Shown: positions 16,198-23,909 of the stretch, piece after piece
Numbering within the stretch: position 1 is the stretch's first letter
Layout of the letters: each line of letters begins with the position of its first letter
Source of the DNA: an uncultured bacterium
GTDB taxonomy: Bacteria; Cyanobacteriota; Vampirovibrionia; Gastranaerophilales; Gastranaerophilaceae
Assembly: GCA_902797965.1 (NCBI GenBank)
Contig: CADBUY010000001.1
Location: 1-64,000, forward strand
Length of the DNA: 64,000 nucleotides
Reading direction: 5' to 3'
Program-made: the position numbers and the translations under genes
Notes under the pieces: model-generated
Database searches by the model: none
What the model saw: the letters and a program-made list of their open reading frames with translations, nothing else
Told to the model about the DNA's origin: nothing

Positions 16198-18645
16198 TTA
16201 TCGGGAATGTATATTAAGCTGTGTATATTTTTTCTTTGAGGAATTGTAGGTGAAAATTTTGTAATTCTTATTGTTAACGCATATTTTAATAGAATTATTG
16301 ATATCCGTTCTTAAAATTTTTGAACTTCTAAGTGTTTCAATCGTGAAAATTGACGGGTGTCCAAACTTGTTTTCACCTGTCGAAATAACGGAATATTCAG
16401 GATTAATAAACTTTGCCAAATCTCTGTTAATAACTCCGGATGCACCATGGTGTCCTACTTTTAGAACTGTTACGTTTTGTGGAATATTCGGTTTTAATTC
16501 GTTAAGAGTTTTTATTCCTGCATCACCAGTGAACAGCATAGTAAAATCATTGTATTTTACTAAGGTTATTATTGAACTCTCGTTATCACCAATGCCTGCA
16601 ATATCTTTCAAGATAAAGTTGGTAATTTTCACCCCTGATTTATCATAGACTATTTGACCGTTTTCGGCTTCTATAATTTCTGTATTCCGTTTGTGAGCAG
16701 ACGCAAGAATTGTTTTAGAAGAAGCAGATGTGTCATTTAAGTTATTAACATATACTTTACCGACATTAAGCGTATTTATCAAATCTGCCGCACCGCCGGA
16801 GTGGTCATTATCAAAGTGTGTAACAATTATTGTATCGAGGTTTTTAATTCCCTTGTCTTTAAAATACTTAAGAATAAAGACCTCTGCCTGAGATTTTCCG
16901 CCCTCAAACCCGCTTTTGCCTGTATCAATCATCATATATTTATTATCAGGAGTTTTAATCATAAATGCATCAGCATTACCGACATCAAAAGCCGTAATTT
17001 CAAGATTGTGATTAGGAATTGAAATCGTAGAAACAAGTAAAACAGATACCAATATCGGAATTGAAAAACTGAAGTATTTACCGAATTTTTCTCTGATATC
17101 TTTATCAAACAGGTATGTCACATTTATAAGCGTTAAGTAGTAAATCAGTATTTGAAATGGATTTGGATGTGTTGTCTGAAGCGTTGAGTTAGGAAGATTT
17201 CCCCAAAAGTCAGATATATTAACTAAAATTGTAATCAGTGGACTAAGAATAAAGTCAAAAACTCGGCAGATATAATAAGCCAGGTTAAATGGCAAATGAA
17301 CAAATAAAATCGTTAAAACAGAGCTTATAAAACCGCCAAAGCTGATTACATAAAGAATAGGAACGCTCATTATGTTTGCAAAAACCGAATAAATGCTGAT
17401 ATTGTTAAAATAAAAAATCTGAATGGGAATAACCCATAATTGAGCAATAACAGGAACTGATACGCTTCCTATAACCCAGTTAACAAATCTGTGCTTGCTT
17501 TTAATCAGGTATGGTGTCATTACAAGCAAGCCAAAAGTTACAACAAAAGAAAGCTGAAAACCGACATCATTAATATACATAGGGTTATAAATAAGCATCA
17601 GAAACGCAACAAATGATAAAAGCGAAATGCTGTGAGCATCTCTGTCAACAAGTTTTCCGATAAGAACAAACAAGAGCATTAAAGCTGCTCTTATTACAGA
17701 AGCGCCAAGACCTGTCATAAAAACGTAGGTTATAACTGCAAGAATACAAATACCTATGTTAATTCTAAAAGGAACTCTGCAAAAATTAAGCAGAAAGAAG
17801 AAAAATGAATAAATAAAAGCAACGTTCATTCCAGAAGCTGCAAGTATATGCAATAATCCTGAATTTACAAAAGATTGTTTAATATTTTCAGGCGGAGAAA
17901 CTGCATCATCTCCAAATACAATTCCTCCAAGAATTTCAAGATTTGGAGATTTTATGTAATTCCTGTGAACGCTCATTACCACATCTCTTGCATTATTTAT
18001 CTTTTGCAGGGTTCTTTCTTTAAAAGTCTTATTAACAGGAAGTTTTTCATAGCAAGGTATATCCAAATCTTTCATTGAATATGGATTTCTGCCGTAAAAT
18101 ACTGCATAAGTACCAAAATTTCTTAAATAGTATCCGTAATCAAACTGTGAGGGATTTCCTGCTTTAAAAGGGGTTGAAAGTCTGCCCCTGATTTTATACG
18201 AGTCATAGATGTTTAATTTATCTTTTGTGTTAAGTGTGACAAGGATTTTTTCATTATCAAAATTCTCTGTTTTGTTGTCGTACTCAATTTTATTTACCCC
18301 AAAGAAAAACCTTGTTTTATCACCGCCTTTTGTCTGCGGAACGGAAACAATTTTACCATAAATTGTTGAATTAACAGGGGCTAAGTTTAAAATCTCATCT
18401 GTTTCTTTGAGCCTTAAAGAAGTGTTAATTATTCCGAAATAAAAAATTAAAGCCCAGATTATAACAATTTTTAGTGGAAAATAATCCTTGATTACACAGA
18501 TAATAAGCAGTATTGTCAGGATAAATGCCGATAAAACAGAAAATCCGCTTAGTGTTCCAAACAACGCAAGAATATAAATTCCGACTGTTACAAGCATTAA
18601 AAAATTTTTATTGTGATAGATAGATGAACAAATATCCCTGAACAT
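16198..18645 (-). CDS. comEC: DNA-uptake channel protein ComEC/Rec2
   Basis: 815 residues. An N-terminal membrane and DUF4131-like part is followed by a competence domain with many helices (about 225-510, containing SGLLHILAASGMNVAF). A C-terminal metallo-beta-lactamase-like domain has THFDNDHSGG (609-618), FTGDAG and GHHGASG. The protein forms the inner-membrane channel for single-stranded DNA in natural transformation. No SD precedes ATG 18645, but TGG-TAAAAT ends 6 bases before it, suggesting a leaderless transcript. Together with the prepilin cluster it points to a type IV pilus-linked uptake system. Confidence 0.94.
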   Translation of the reverse strand: MFRDICSSIYHNKNFLMLVTVGIYILALFGTLSGFSVLSAFILTILLIICVIKDYFPLKIVIIWALIFYFGIINTSLRLKETDEILNLAPVNSTIYGKIVSVPQTKGGDKTRFFFGVNKIEYDNKTENFDNEKILVTLNTKDKLNIYDSYKIRGRLSTPFKAGNPSQFDYGYYLRNFGTYAVFYGRNPYSMKDLDIPCYEKLPVNKTFKERTLQKINNARDVVMSVHRNYIKSPNLEILGGIVFGDDAVSPPENIKQSFVNSGLLHILAASGMNVAFIYSFFFFLLNFCRVPFRINIGICILAVITYVFMTGLGASVIRAALMLLFVLIGKLVDRDAHSISLLSFVAFLMLIYNPMYINDVGFQLSFVVTFGLLVMTPYLIKSKHRFVNWVIGSVSVPVIAQLWVIPIQIFYFNNISIYSVFANIMSVPILYVISFGGFISSVLTILFVHLPFNLAYYICRVFDFILSPLITILVNISDFWGNLPNSTLQTTHPNPFQILIYYLTLINVTYLFDKDIREKFGKYFSFSIPILVSVLLVSTISIPNHNLEITAFDVGNADAFMIKTPDNKYMMIDTGKSGFEGGKSQAEVFILKYFKDKGIKNLDTIIVTHFDNDHSGGAADLINTLNVGKVYVNNLNDTSASSKTILASAHKRNTEIIEAENGQIVYDKSGVKITNFILKDIAGIGDNESSIITLVKYNDFTMLFTGDAGIKTLNELKPNIPQNVTVLKVGHHGASGVINRDLAKFINPEYSVISTGENKFGHPSIFTIETLRSSKILRTDINNSIKICVNNKNYKIFTYNSSKKKYTQLNIHSR

Positions 18646-18651
18646 AGAAAA

Positions 18652-18660
18652 ATTTTACCA
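18652..18660 (-). promoter_or_regulatory. Extended -10 promoter of comEC, leaderless type
   Basis: On the reverse strand TGG-TAAAAT (an extended -10) is followed by 6 bases (TTTTCT) and the comEC ATG. No clear -35 or SD. Confidence 0.55.
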
Positions 18661-18724
18661 TGAACAGAGTGTTAGTGGTTTGGGGATTCATTTAAAGCTA
18701 TCATTTTTGTTTTCAGGATGCATC

Positions 18725-20002
18725 TTATGCAGAAAGTTCTTCTAAATCGTCTGTTTCAAATTCTAATTTAACAGTTCCGTCACCTTGTTGTGAATCGTTA
18801 TTCTGTGGACTGTTAACTGTATTAGAGCTATTTTCTTCTGCTTCTTTTTGGGCTTCAACTTGTTCAGAAGCAGTTTGTGTAGCAGAATTTAATTTGTCTG
18901 CTTGATCTTCAGTATTGTCGGCTTCTAACCAAGCTCCGATTGGTTCCAGGAATGAATAGAATGTATTTGAAATTGCTGATGCTTCATCAGATGCTCCTAA
19001 TGCATAAGCTGAAAGATTTGCAAAATCCGTTAATGAAGTTTGTCTTGCTATTTCAGATGCTGCTACTTTTGCTAATGTTTGTACAGCACTTGGAATTCTT
19101 GATAGTGCTGCTCGTTTCTGATCACCAGAAACTTGATCTAATTTTAGTGCAAGCGCTTCACCGGATGCAGATGCTGCACTACCAACAATAGGAATAAATG
19201 ATGAGCTTTGTGCTGCAGCTCTTACAGATGCAGCTGTTGCTTTAGCTGTTGCACTTGTAGTTTCATTAACAGTACCTGTTACCTGAGTTGTTGTATTTGT
19301 TGCTTGTTGTGTGCTTACTTTAGATGCAGCAACTTCCATTTGTTGAGTGCTGCCTTGAATAGTTGTATCAACTTGATCATTAATATCAGTCTGATCAGAA
19401 CTTAGGTCTTCAACTTGATCTTGTTCGTCTTCTGAATTTGCTTGAATTTTAGCAATTGCCTGAGATATTTCTGTAATACCTTTGCCTGCAGCTTTTAATT
19501 TTTCTATTGCAACTGTTCTTTCTGCAGAAGTACTGTTAGCATTTTCTAAGATGCCTTTACATAGATCAATTGTTTCTAAGTGTTCTTGTAATTTCTTTTG
19601 CTGCTCTTCTTTTTCTTTATTGTCGTCGTTGATTTTGTCTAATTGAGCTTGTATATTAGCAGCAACATTTTGCATTTGAGATACTAGTTCATTAACTTTT
19701 GAATTAGTGTTTTCTGCTGTTGTTCTGATTGATTCGTTTAAATTAGCAGCTGCTTGTTCATTTTCCTGAACTTCTTTATTTGCAGCACCTGCTTCATTAG
19801 CGCCAAATAATTTTAAGAGACTTGTAATGGTGCTGGAAACTGCCTGAACCTTTTGTTCTTCGCTTGCATTTGCATATATAAAAAGACCGCCGGCTGCCCA
19901 AGTTTGACCAGCTGCTTGTGCAAAATTAACAGTACCGCTCTCAGCAGAGCTGCCGCCTTCTTTTGGTATGTATTGTAAAAAATTTGCACCGTTTACTGTC
20001 AT
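18725..20002 (-). CDS. Unknown Ala/Ser/Gln-rich protein with coiled coils
   Basis: 425 residues, ATG with AGGAAG 10-11 bases upstream. No Sec signal. Low-complexity composition, rich in Ala, Ser, Thr, Gln, Asp and Glu. A long coiled coil lies at about 90-150 and a second acidic helical part at about 195-225. Two small hydrophobic, Ala/Gly-rich stretches (FAQAAGQTWAAGGLFIYA near 27-44; SSFIPIVGSAASASG near 265-280) resemble membrane-active or packing segments. Only one Cys. The pattern recalls secreted translocator or filament-like proteins, but I recognise no family and would not name a function. It is monocistronic, between comEC and a repeat element. Confidence 0.6.
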   Translation of the reverse strand: MTVNGANFLQYIPKEGGSSAESGTVNFAQAAGQTWAAGGLFIYANASEEQKVQAVSSTITSLLKLFGANEAGAANKEVQENEQAAANLNESIRTTAENTNSKVNELVSQMQNVAANIQAQLDKINDDNKEKEEQQKKLQEHLETIDLCKGILENANSTSAERTVAIEKLKAAGKGITEISQAIAKIQANSEDEQDQVEDLSSDQTDINDQVDTTIQGSTQQMEVAASKVSTQQATNTTTQVTGTVNETTSATAKATAASVRAAAQSSSFIPIVGSAASASGEALALKLDQVSGDQKRAALSRIPSAVQTLAKVAASEIARQTSLTDFANLSAYALGASDEASAISNTFYSFLEPIGAWLEADNTEDQADKLNSATQTASEQVEAQKEAEENSSNTVNSPQNNDSQQGDGTVKLEFETDDLEELSA

Positions 20003-20112
20003 CTTATGTACTTCTTCCTATAATACCATCTTATATATAAAAAGTATTTAAAAAGTAGGTAATTTCAGTATTTGCATGATTTGTTACAAAACTTAATATT
20101 TTTTTAGCAACC

Positions 20113-20236
20113 GGTCAGCAAAAAGATGTATTACCCTCTCCCACCAAATGGATGATGTGGGCGAGGGAAATGTTTTAAACATTTTCCTTGCCTCTCCCGC
20201 CGAAGGGATTAATACACTCTGATAAAGTTGCTGACC
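20113..20236. repeat. Fold-back element with 9-bp terminal inverted repeats, containing a 65-bp repeat
   Basis: GGTCAGCAA (20113-20121) and TTGCTGACC (20228-20236) are perfect complements at the ends. Inside lies a 65-base unit (20134-20198) that recurs at 21939-22003 with 61 identical positions. The unit can itself form an 11-bp stem (CCCTCTCCCAC with GTGGGCGAGGG). It fills most of the 245-base gap between two genes. Confidence 0.65.
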
Positions 20237-20247
20237 TGTTACTTTTT

Positions 20248-21060
20248 TTATTCTTCCCAAGAATATTTACTTACAAGCCATTTTTTGTGAAGAGAGCTTA
20301 GGACATTTTTTTGTTTTAAGTCATTGATTGCACTATCAAGTGCTTCTTTTAGTTTTGCAGCTCCTTTTCCTTTTCTGAAGGCGATACCATAAGGTTCTCT
20401 CGTGTAGCGTTTTGGAAGAAGTTTGACTTCGGAATCGGTAAGTGCATAACCGTTTAAAATTGTGTCATCTGAAGTCAGTGCTGCAATTTGTCCTTGTTTT
20501 AATGCTAAATAGGCTTCTCTGTATGTTTTAAACCCGATAACGTGTCCGGTCGGAACCATGCTCAGCATATTTTTTTCTGCAGTTGTTCCCCAAACTACAC
20601 CTATGTTTTGGTCTGCTAAATCAGAGATTGCAGTTACGCGGCTGCTTGATTTAACCAAAATGGCAAGTCCTGCGGAGTCGTATGGTATAGAAAAGTTAAT
20701 TATCTCCTCTCTTTGAGGCGTAATAGTCATTGTTGCAATAATAATGTCCGCTTCGCCTGTAGAAAGTTTAATCAGGCGGTTATTTGGCGTAACGCTTACA
20801 AATTTTACCGCATTTTTGTCGTGAAAAATTTGCTCTGCTATATTTCTGGCTAAATCAGCATCATATCCGCAAATTTCACCTTTTTTGTTAACGAAGCCGA
20901 ACGGTTTAATGTCAGTATTTATACCTACTTTTATGTAACCGTTATTTATGATTGCATCGTACATATCCTTGCTTTCATAATTGTCAGGCTTCAGAATAAG
21001 CAAATAAAACACCACAAGGCACAGAAAAATAGCAATTAATGTTATTCCGAGTTTTTTCAT
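20248..21060 (-). CDS. Amino-acid ABC transporter substrate-binding protein
   Basis: About 270 residues. The ATG at 21060 overlaps the thyX stop as ATGA; a longer start inside thyX is unlikely. A hydrophobic N-terminal anchor (LGITLIAIFLCLVVFYLLIL) has no lipobox, so the protein may stay membrane-tethered. The body is a family-3 periplasmic binding protein: GYIKVGINTDIKPFGF, GYDADLARNIAE, then ADIIIATMTITPQREEIINF, which is the signature. It should bind a polar amino acid. Partner permease and ATPase genes are not adjacent, so it works with a distant transporter or as a sensor. Confidence 0.88.
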   Translation of the reverse strand: MKKLGITLIAIFLCLVVFYLLILKPDNYESKDMYDAIINNGYIKVGINTDIKPFGFVNKKGEICGYDADLARNIAEQIFHDKNAVKFVSVTPNNRLIKLSTGEADIIIATMTITPQREEIINFSIPYDSAGLAILVKSSSRVTAISDLADQNIGVVWGTTAEKNMLSMVPTGHVIGFKTYREAYLALKQGQIAALTSDDTILNGYALTDSEVKLLPKRYTREPYGIAFRKGKGAAKLKEALDSAINDLKQKNVLSSLHKKWLVSKYSWEE

Positions 21061-21752
21061 AATTCCAGTTTTGGCTTCCTTCCGCAAGATTTGTCTTCAT
21101 CACAAAAACCCAGTCGTTCGCATTTCGGAACAAGATAAGGTTTCAGCCAAGGTTCAACTTTAATTAATTCATCACACATAGCTTTAACCATCATTCTGAT
21201 TTCTGTTTGAGCTCTTGAACAAAGTCTGAGATTAGCAATATGAATAAGTTCTCTTAGGTTTAAGCTGGTTACAATTGAAGTTGCACATGCATTTGGTAAT
21301 ACTGCACGAGCATCTTCAGCAGGAATGCCGGCATCAACAAATTCCTGATATTTATTTGAAATTTCGCCCATAAAATCAACGAATTTTTTCTTTAATTCCT
21401 CGTCTTTGGCTATTGTAGGCGGAATTAAATAATCAAATTGTCCTTTTTCTTTAACATACCTTTGTGATTTTTGCGAAAAAGACATGTGTCTGTGTCTTAC
21501 GAGTTGGTGAGTGCAAGCTCTTGAAACATTAGAGATTGCAAAAGTTACCTGAATATGCTCTATAACTGAATAATGTCCTGAGCCGACAACGCGTTCAATA
21601 AGTTTAAGCATTTTTTCTTCGTCATCAGTTCCGTTAAATATATTAATAGGCATATCTGCGCTATAACAGGTTCTTGCCGCAGTGTAAATTGTTTTCAGCA
21701 TGTTTTCAGGTCTGGAAATCAGGTTTACAACCGGCTTGTTATCATTTTCCAT
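21057..21752 (-). CDS. thyX: FAD-dependent thymidylate synthase
   Basis: 231 residues, ATG with GGGAGAG upstream. The ThyX motif R-H-R-x-x-S is present as RHRHMSFSQKSQRY (86-99), and SGHYSVIEHIQVTF (about 58-71) is the other conserved element. ThyX makes dTMP from dUMP using methylene-tetrahydrofolate and reduced FAD; the enzyme is unrelated to ThyA. Its stop codon overlaps the start of the downstream binding-protein gene by 4 bases, so the two are co-transcribed though unrelated in function. Confidence 0.95.
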   Translation of the reverse strand: MENDNKPVVNLISRPENMLKTIYTAARTCYSADMPINIFNGTDDEEKMLKLIERVVGSGHYSVIEHIQVTFAISNVSRACTHQLVRHRHMSFSQKSQRYVKEKGQFDYLIPPTIAKDEELKKKFVDFMGEISNKYQEFVDAGIPAEDARAVLPNACATSIVTSLNLRELIHIANLRLCSRAQTEIRMMVKAMCDELIKVEPWLKPYLVPKCERLGFCDEDKSCGRKPKLEL

Positions 21753-21938
21753 ATTACTACTCTCCCTTTTATAATTTATATAATAATATCATGATTTAAC
21801 ATTTCTTGTAAAATCATTTAACATAAATTTTATAAAATTACGGGACTATTGCATGAAATGTAATCAAACTATTACTATATACGGTTTTAGCATTTCAAGA
21901 TTGAACCCCACACCCTTCCCTCACCCGTCCTTCGGACA

Positions 21939-22003
21939 CCCTCTCCCACCAAATGAATAATGTGGGCGAGGGAAAAGTTTTAAACATTTTTCTTGCCTCT
22001 CCC
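21939..22003. repeat. 65-bp intergenic repeat, copy 2
   Basis: Second copy of the unit at 20134-20198, four differences over 65 bases. It lies in the 318-base gap (21753-22070) between the thyX start and the 3' end of the prepilin operon. Nothing else gene-like is visible in that gap; the flanks are C-rich (ACCCTTCCCTCACCCGTCC). Confidence 0.75.
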
Positions 22004-22070
22004 TCAAGGGGCGAGGAGAGTTGCGCCACTCTTGTTTATCAAATTTGCATGAGTCATGTATTATTACTCA

Positions 22071-23159
22071 TTAGTCTACATACTTGTCTACAAGAACAAA
22101 ACATTCTTCTTCAGACATCCAGTAGCAACCGTAACCGCCGATATTAGGTTTTGTTTTATCATCACCTTCGTGACGAGGCATTTCTGATTGAAACTCAATA
22201 TCAAAAACGCCGGCAGAATTTTTATTATAAGAATCATTTTGAACATAGCTGGACATCGTTTGTCCGTTTAAGAAAGTATATATTTTCGATTGTTCATTTA
22301 TATTGCTTCTTACATATCCGTTATAAGACAAAGGTTCTTCATTTATAACATCATCATCCTCAACCACAGAATGATTTGCCGGAACTTTTGATTGAGGAAG
22401 ATAATATCCCCATGCCTGTGCCTTTGAGTACACATAAGGTCTGGATGGTGAAGAATATTTATAGACAATATCATTTGCCTCCCCTTCTTCCTGATAAATA
22501 ATTCTTGTTGTTAGGTATCTCGGTTCTACCTCCGGTATTCCAAGTGGACACACTCTGCCATTCTCTAGAGCGGCAAAAGCAAAAATATCAGGATCTTTGG
22601 TTTTCCAGTTATTACTTTTAGAGCCTTTTTCATATCTCATTGAATTTGGCAATTTTGCACCGTTTAAATCGGCATAAATAATGTAGAATTTTAACTTTTC
22701 ATCATCAGCAGGATAGCGTTTAGATATCCAGAATCTTACGCCGTTAGTTGCAGTAAACATGACTTTATCTTTCGTGAACAAGTCATCAGTACCCATATCT
22801 GTAATGGCTTTTTCAGCAGAACAAATATCATCTCTGTTATCATTTTCAACAGGGTTAATATATTCAATTAATGCTCTGCATAAACGCCTTGCACCCTCTG
22901 TATCGCTTATTTCTTTATTATCACCGGTTGTAGGATGCTTGACCTGTTTTTTAAATGGTTCTCTTTCATAAGCATTACTAGGAATCCAGTAAGTCGTTGT
23001 ATTATACAGTGCTCTATCTAAAACATAGTACATATTTGAATATAAGTGACTTATACCCTTATCATAAGTTTTAAAAGTAGTGATTGCAGCTCCTACCATA
23101 AAACTTATAATCGCCATAGTAATTACCAGTTCTGCCAAAGTAAAACCGCTTTTTTTCAT
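22071..23159 (-). CDS. Type IV prepilin-like protein (DNG-type)
   Basis: 362 residues, ATG with CGGAG upstream. The leader MKKSG is followed by FTLAELVITMAIISFMV, a class III signal: cleavage after Gly5, Glu at mature +5, then a hydrophobic helix to about residue 27. The large soluble domain has a recurring pseudopilin pattern, FTATNGVRFWIS, then IIYADLNGAKLPN, then DIFAFAALENGRVCPLG. The same order appears in the next gene. Likely a minor pilin or pseudopilin processed by a prepilin peptidase. Last gene of the five-gene reverse cluster. Confidence 0.85.
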   Translation of the reverse strand: MKKSGFTLAELVITMAIISFMVGAAITTFKTYDKGISHLYSNMYYVLDRALYNTTTYWIPSNAYEREPFKKQVKHPTTGDNKEISDTEGARRLCRALIEYINPVENDNRDDICSAEKAITDMGTDDLFTKDKVMFTATNGVRFWISKRYPADDEKLKFYIIYADLNGAKLPNSMRYEKGSKSNNWKTKDPDIFAFAALENGRVCPLGIPEVEPRYLTTRIIYQEEGEANDIVYKYSSPSRPYVYSKAQAWGYYLPQSKVPANHSVVEDDDVINEEPLSYNGYVRSNINEQSKIYTFLNGQTMSSYVQNDSYNKNSAGVFDIEFQSEMPRHEGDDKTKPNIGGYGCYWMSEEECFVLVDKYVD

Positions 23160-23179
23160 TATGTATGCTCCGTGTTATA

Positions 23180-23827
23180 TTATTTGATGTCTTCTAATTG
23201 TTTTGTTACGTCTGTATTGGAAAGGTACTTTCTTGTAGCTTCGTCTTCAATATACAGCTTGCCCCAGCGGTCTAATTTAATCTCAAATCTGTCAGGTTTA
23301 GTGCAATTTGCATCTGTTGAGAAACAATTACTTGCTTTATCGCCGTTAACATCAACATAGATACTTTCTTTTGCGTTAGTCGCACTGCCTCGAGAGAAAT
23401 CGCTTATAGGTAATATCCATACAACACCATCAGCTGTAGTAAAAGTTCCATCACCTGGTGCCTTACCTGCAGTAAATTTTTCTTTTTTGGTACAGTCTAT
23501 TTCACCTTTAACATTCATACGAGCGGCAAACAAACCACAGAATTTATCGTTGCCCTTATACTCTTTTCCGTGGTATGTTGCTTCCGGAGTTGTATTAACG
23601 TGTGAAAAACCTGATTTGTTTTCCTCATCATCATCAGGATAAAAGTCTTCGTCGTTTATCAATTCATTAACAATTCTTCCTGTTAAATAGTAAACTTTTT
23701 TAAGCATCATCATTTCCTGATTAGGCTTTGTATTAAACATAGCCGGCAGAATAATTGTGGCTATAGTTGCAACTACTCCCAAAGTAATTAATGTTTCTGC
23801 AAGCGTAAACCCTTGTTTTATCTTCAT
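23180..23827 (-). CDS. Type IV prepilin-like protein (DNG-type, short)
   Basis: 215 residues, ATG with GAAAGGA upstream. Leader MKIKQG then FTLAETLITLGVVATIATI, the class III prepilin signal typical of the many pilin-like proteins in Gastranaerophilales. The globular part has FTTADGVVWILPIS, IYVDVNGDKASN and DRFEIKLDRWGKLYI, the same DNG-type core as the adjacent larger pilin. Cys pairs in the C-terminal half could form a disulfide. It is separated from the upstream 1015-residue gene by a hairpin. Confidence 0.85.
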   Translation of the reverse strand: MKIKQGFTLAETLITLGVVATIATIILPAMFNTKPNQEMMMLKKVYYLTGRIVNELINDEDFYPDDDEENKSGFSHVNTTPEATYHGKEYKGNDKFCGLFAARMNVKGEIDCTKKEKFTAGKAPGDGTFTTADGVVWILPISDFSRGSATNAKESIYVDVNGDKASNCFSTDANCTKPDRFEIKLDRWGKLYIEDEATRKYLSNTDVTKQLEDIK

Positions 23828-23872
23828 AATGATTTTCCTTTCTATACGAATCTTTCTCTTAATTATATACCC

Positions 23873-23898
23873 ACACCTCCCATATTACAGGGAGGTGT
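23873..23898. other. Hairpin between two prepilin genes
   Basis: ACACCTCCC (23873-23881) pairs with GGGAGGTGT (23890-23898) across an 8-base loop. There is no U-run in the direction of transcription (reverse), so it may be an attenuator or mRNA-stability element rather than a full terminator. Confidence 0.5.
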
Positions 23899-23909
23899 GA
23901 TTAATTTTG

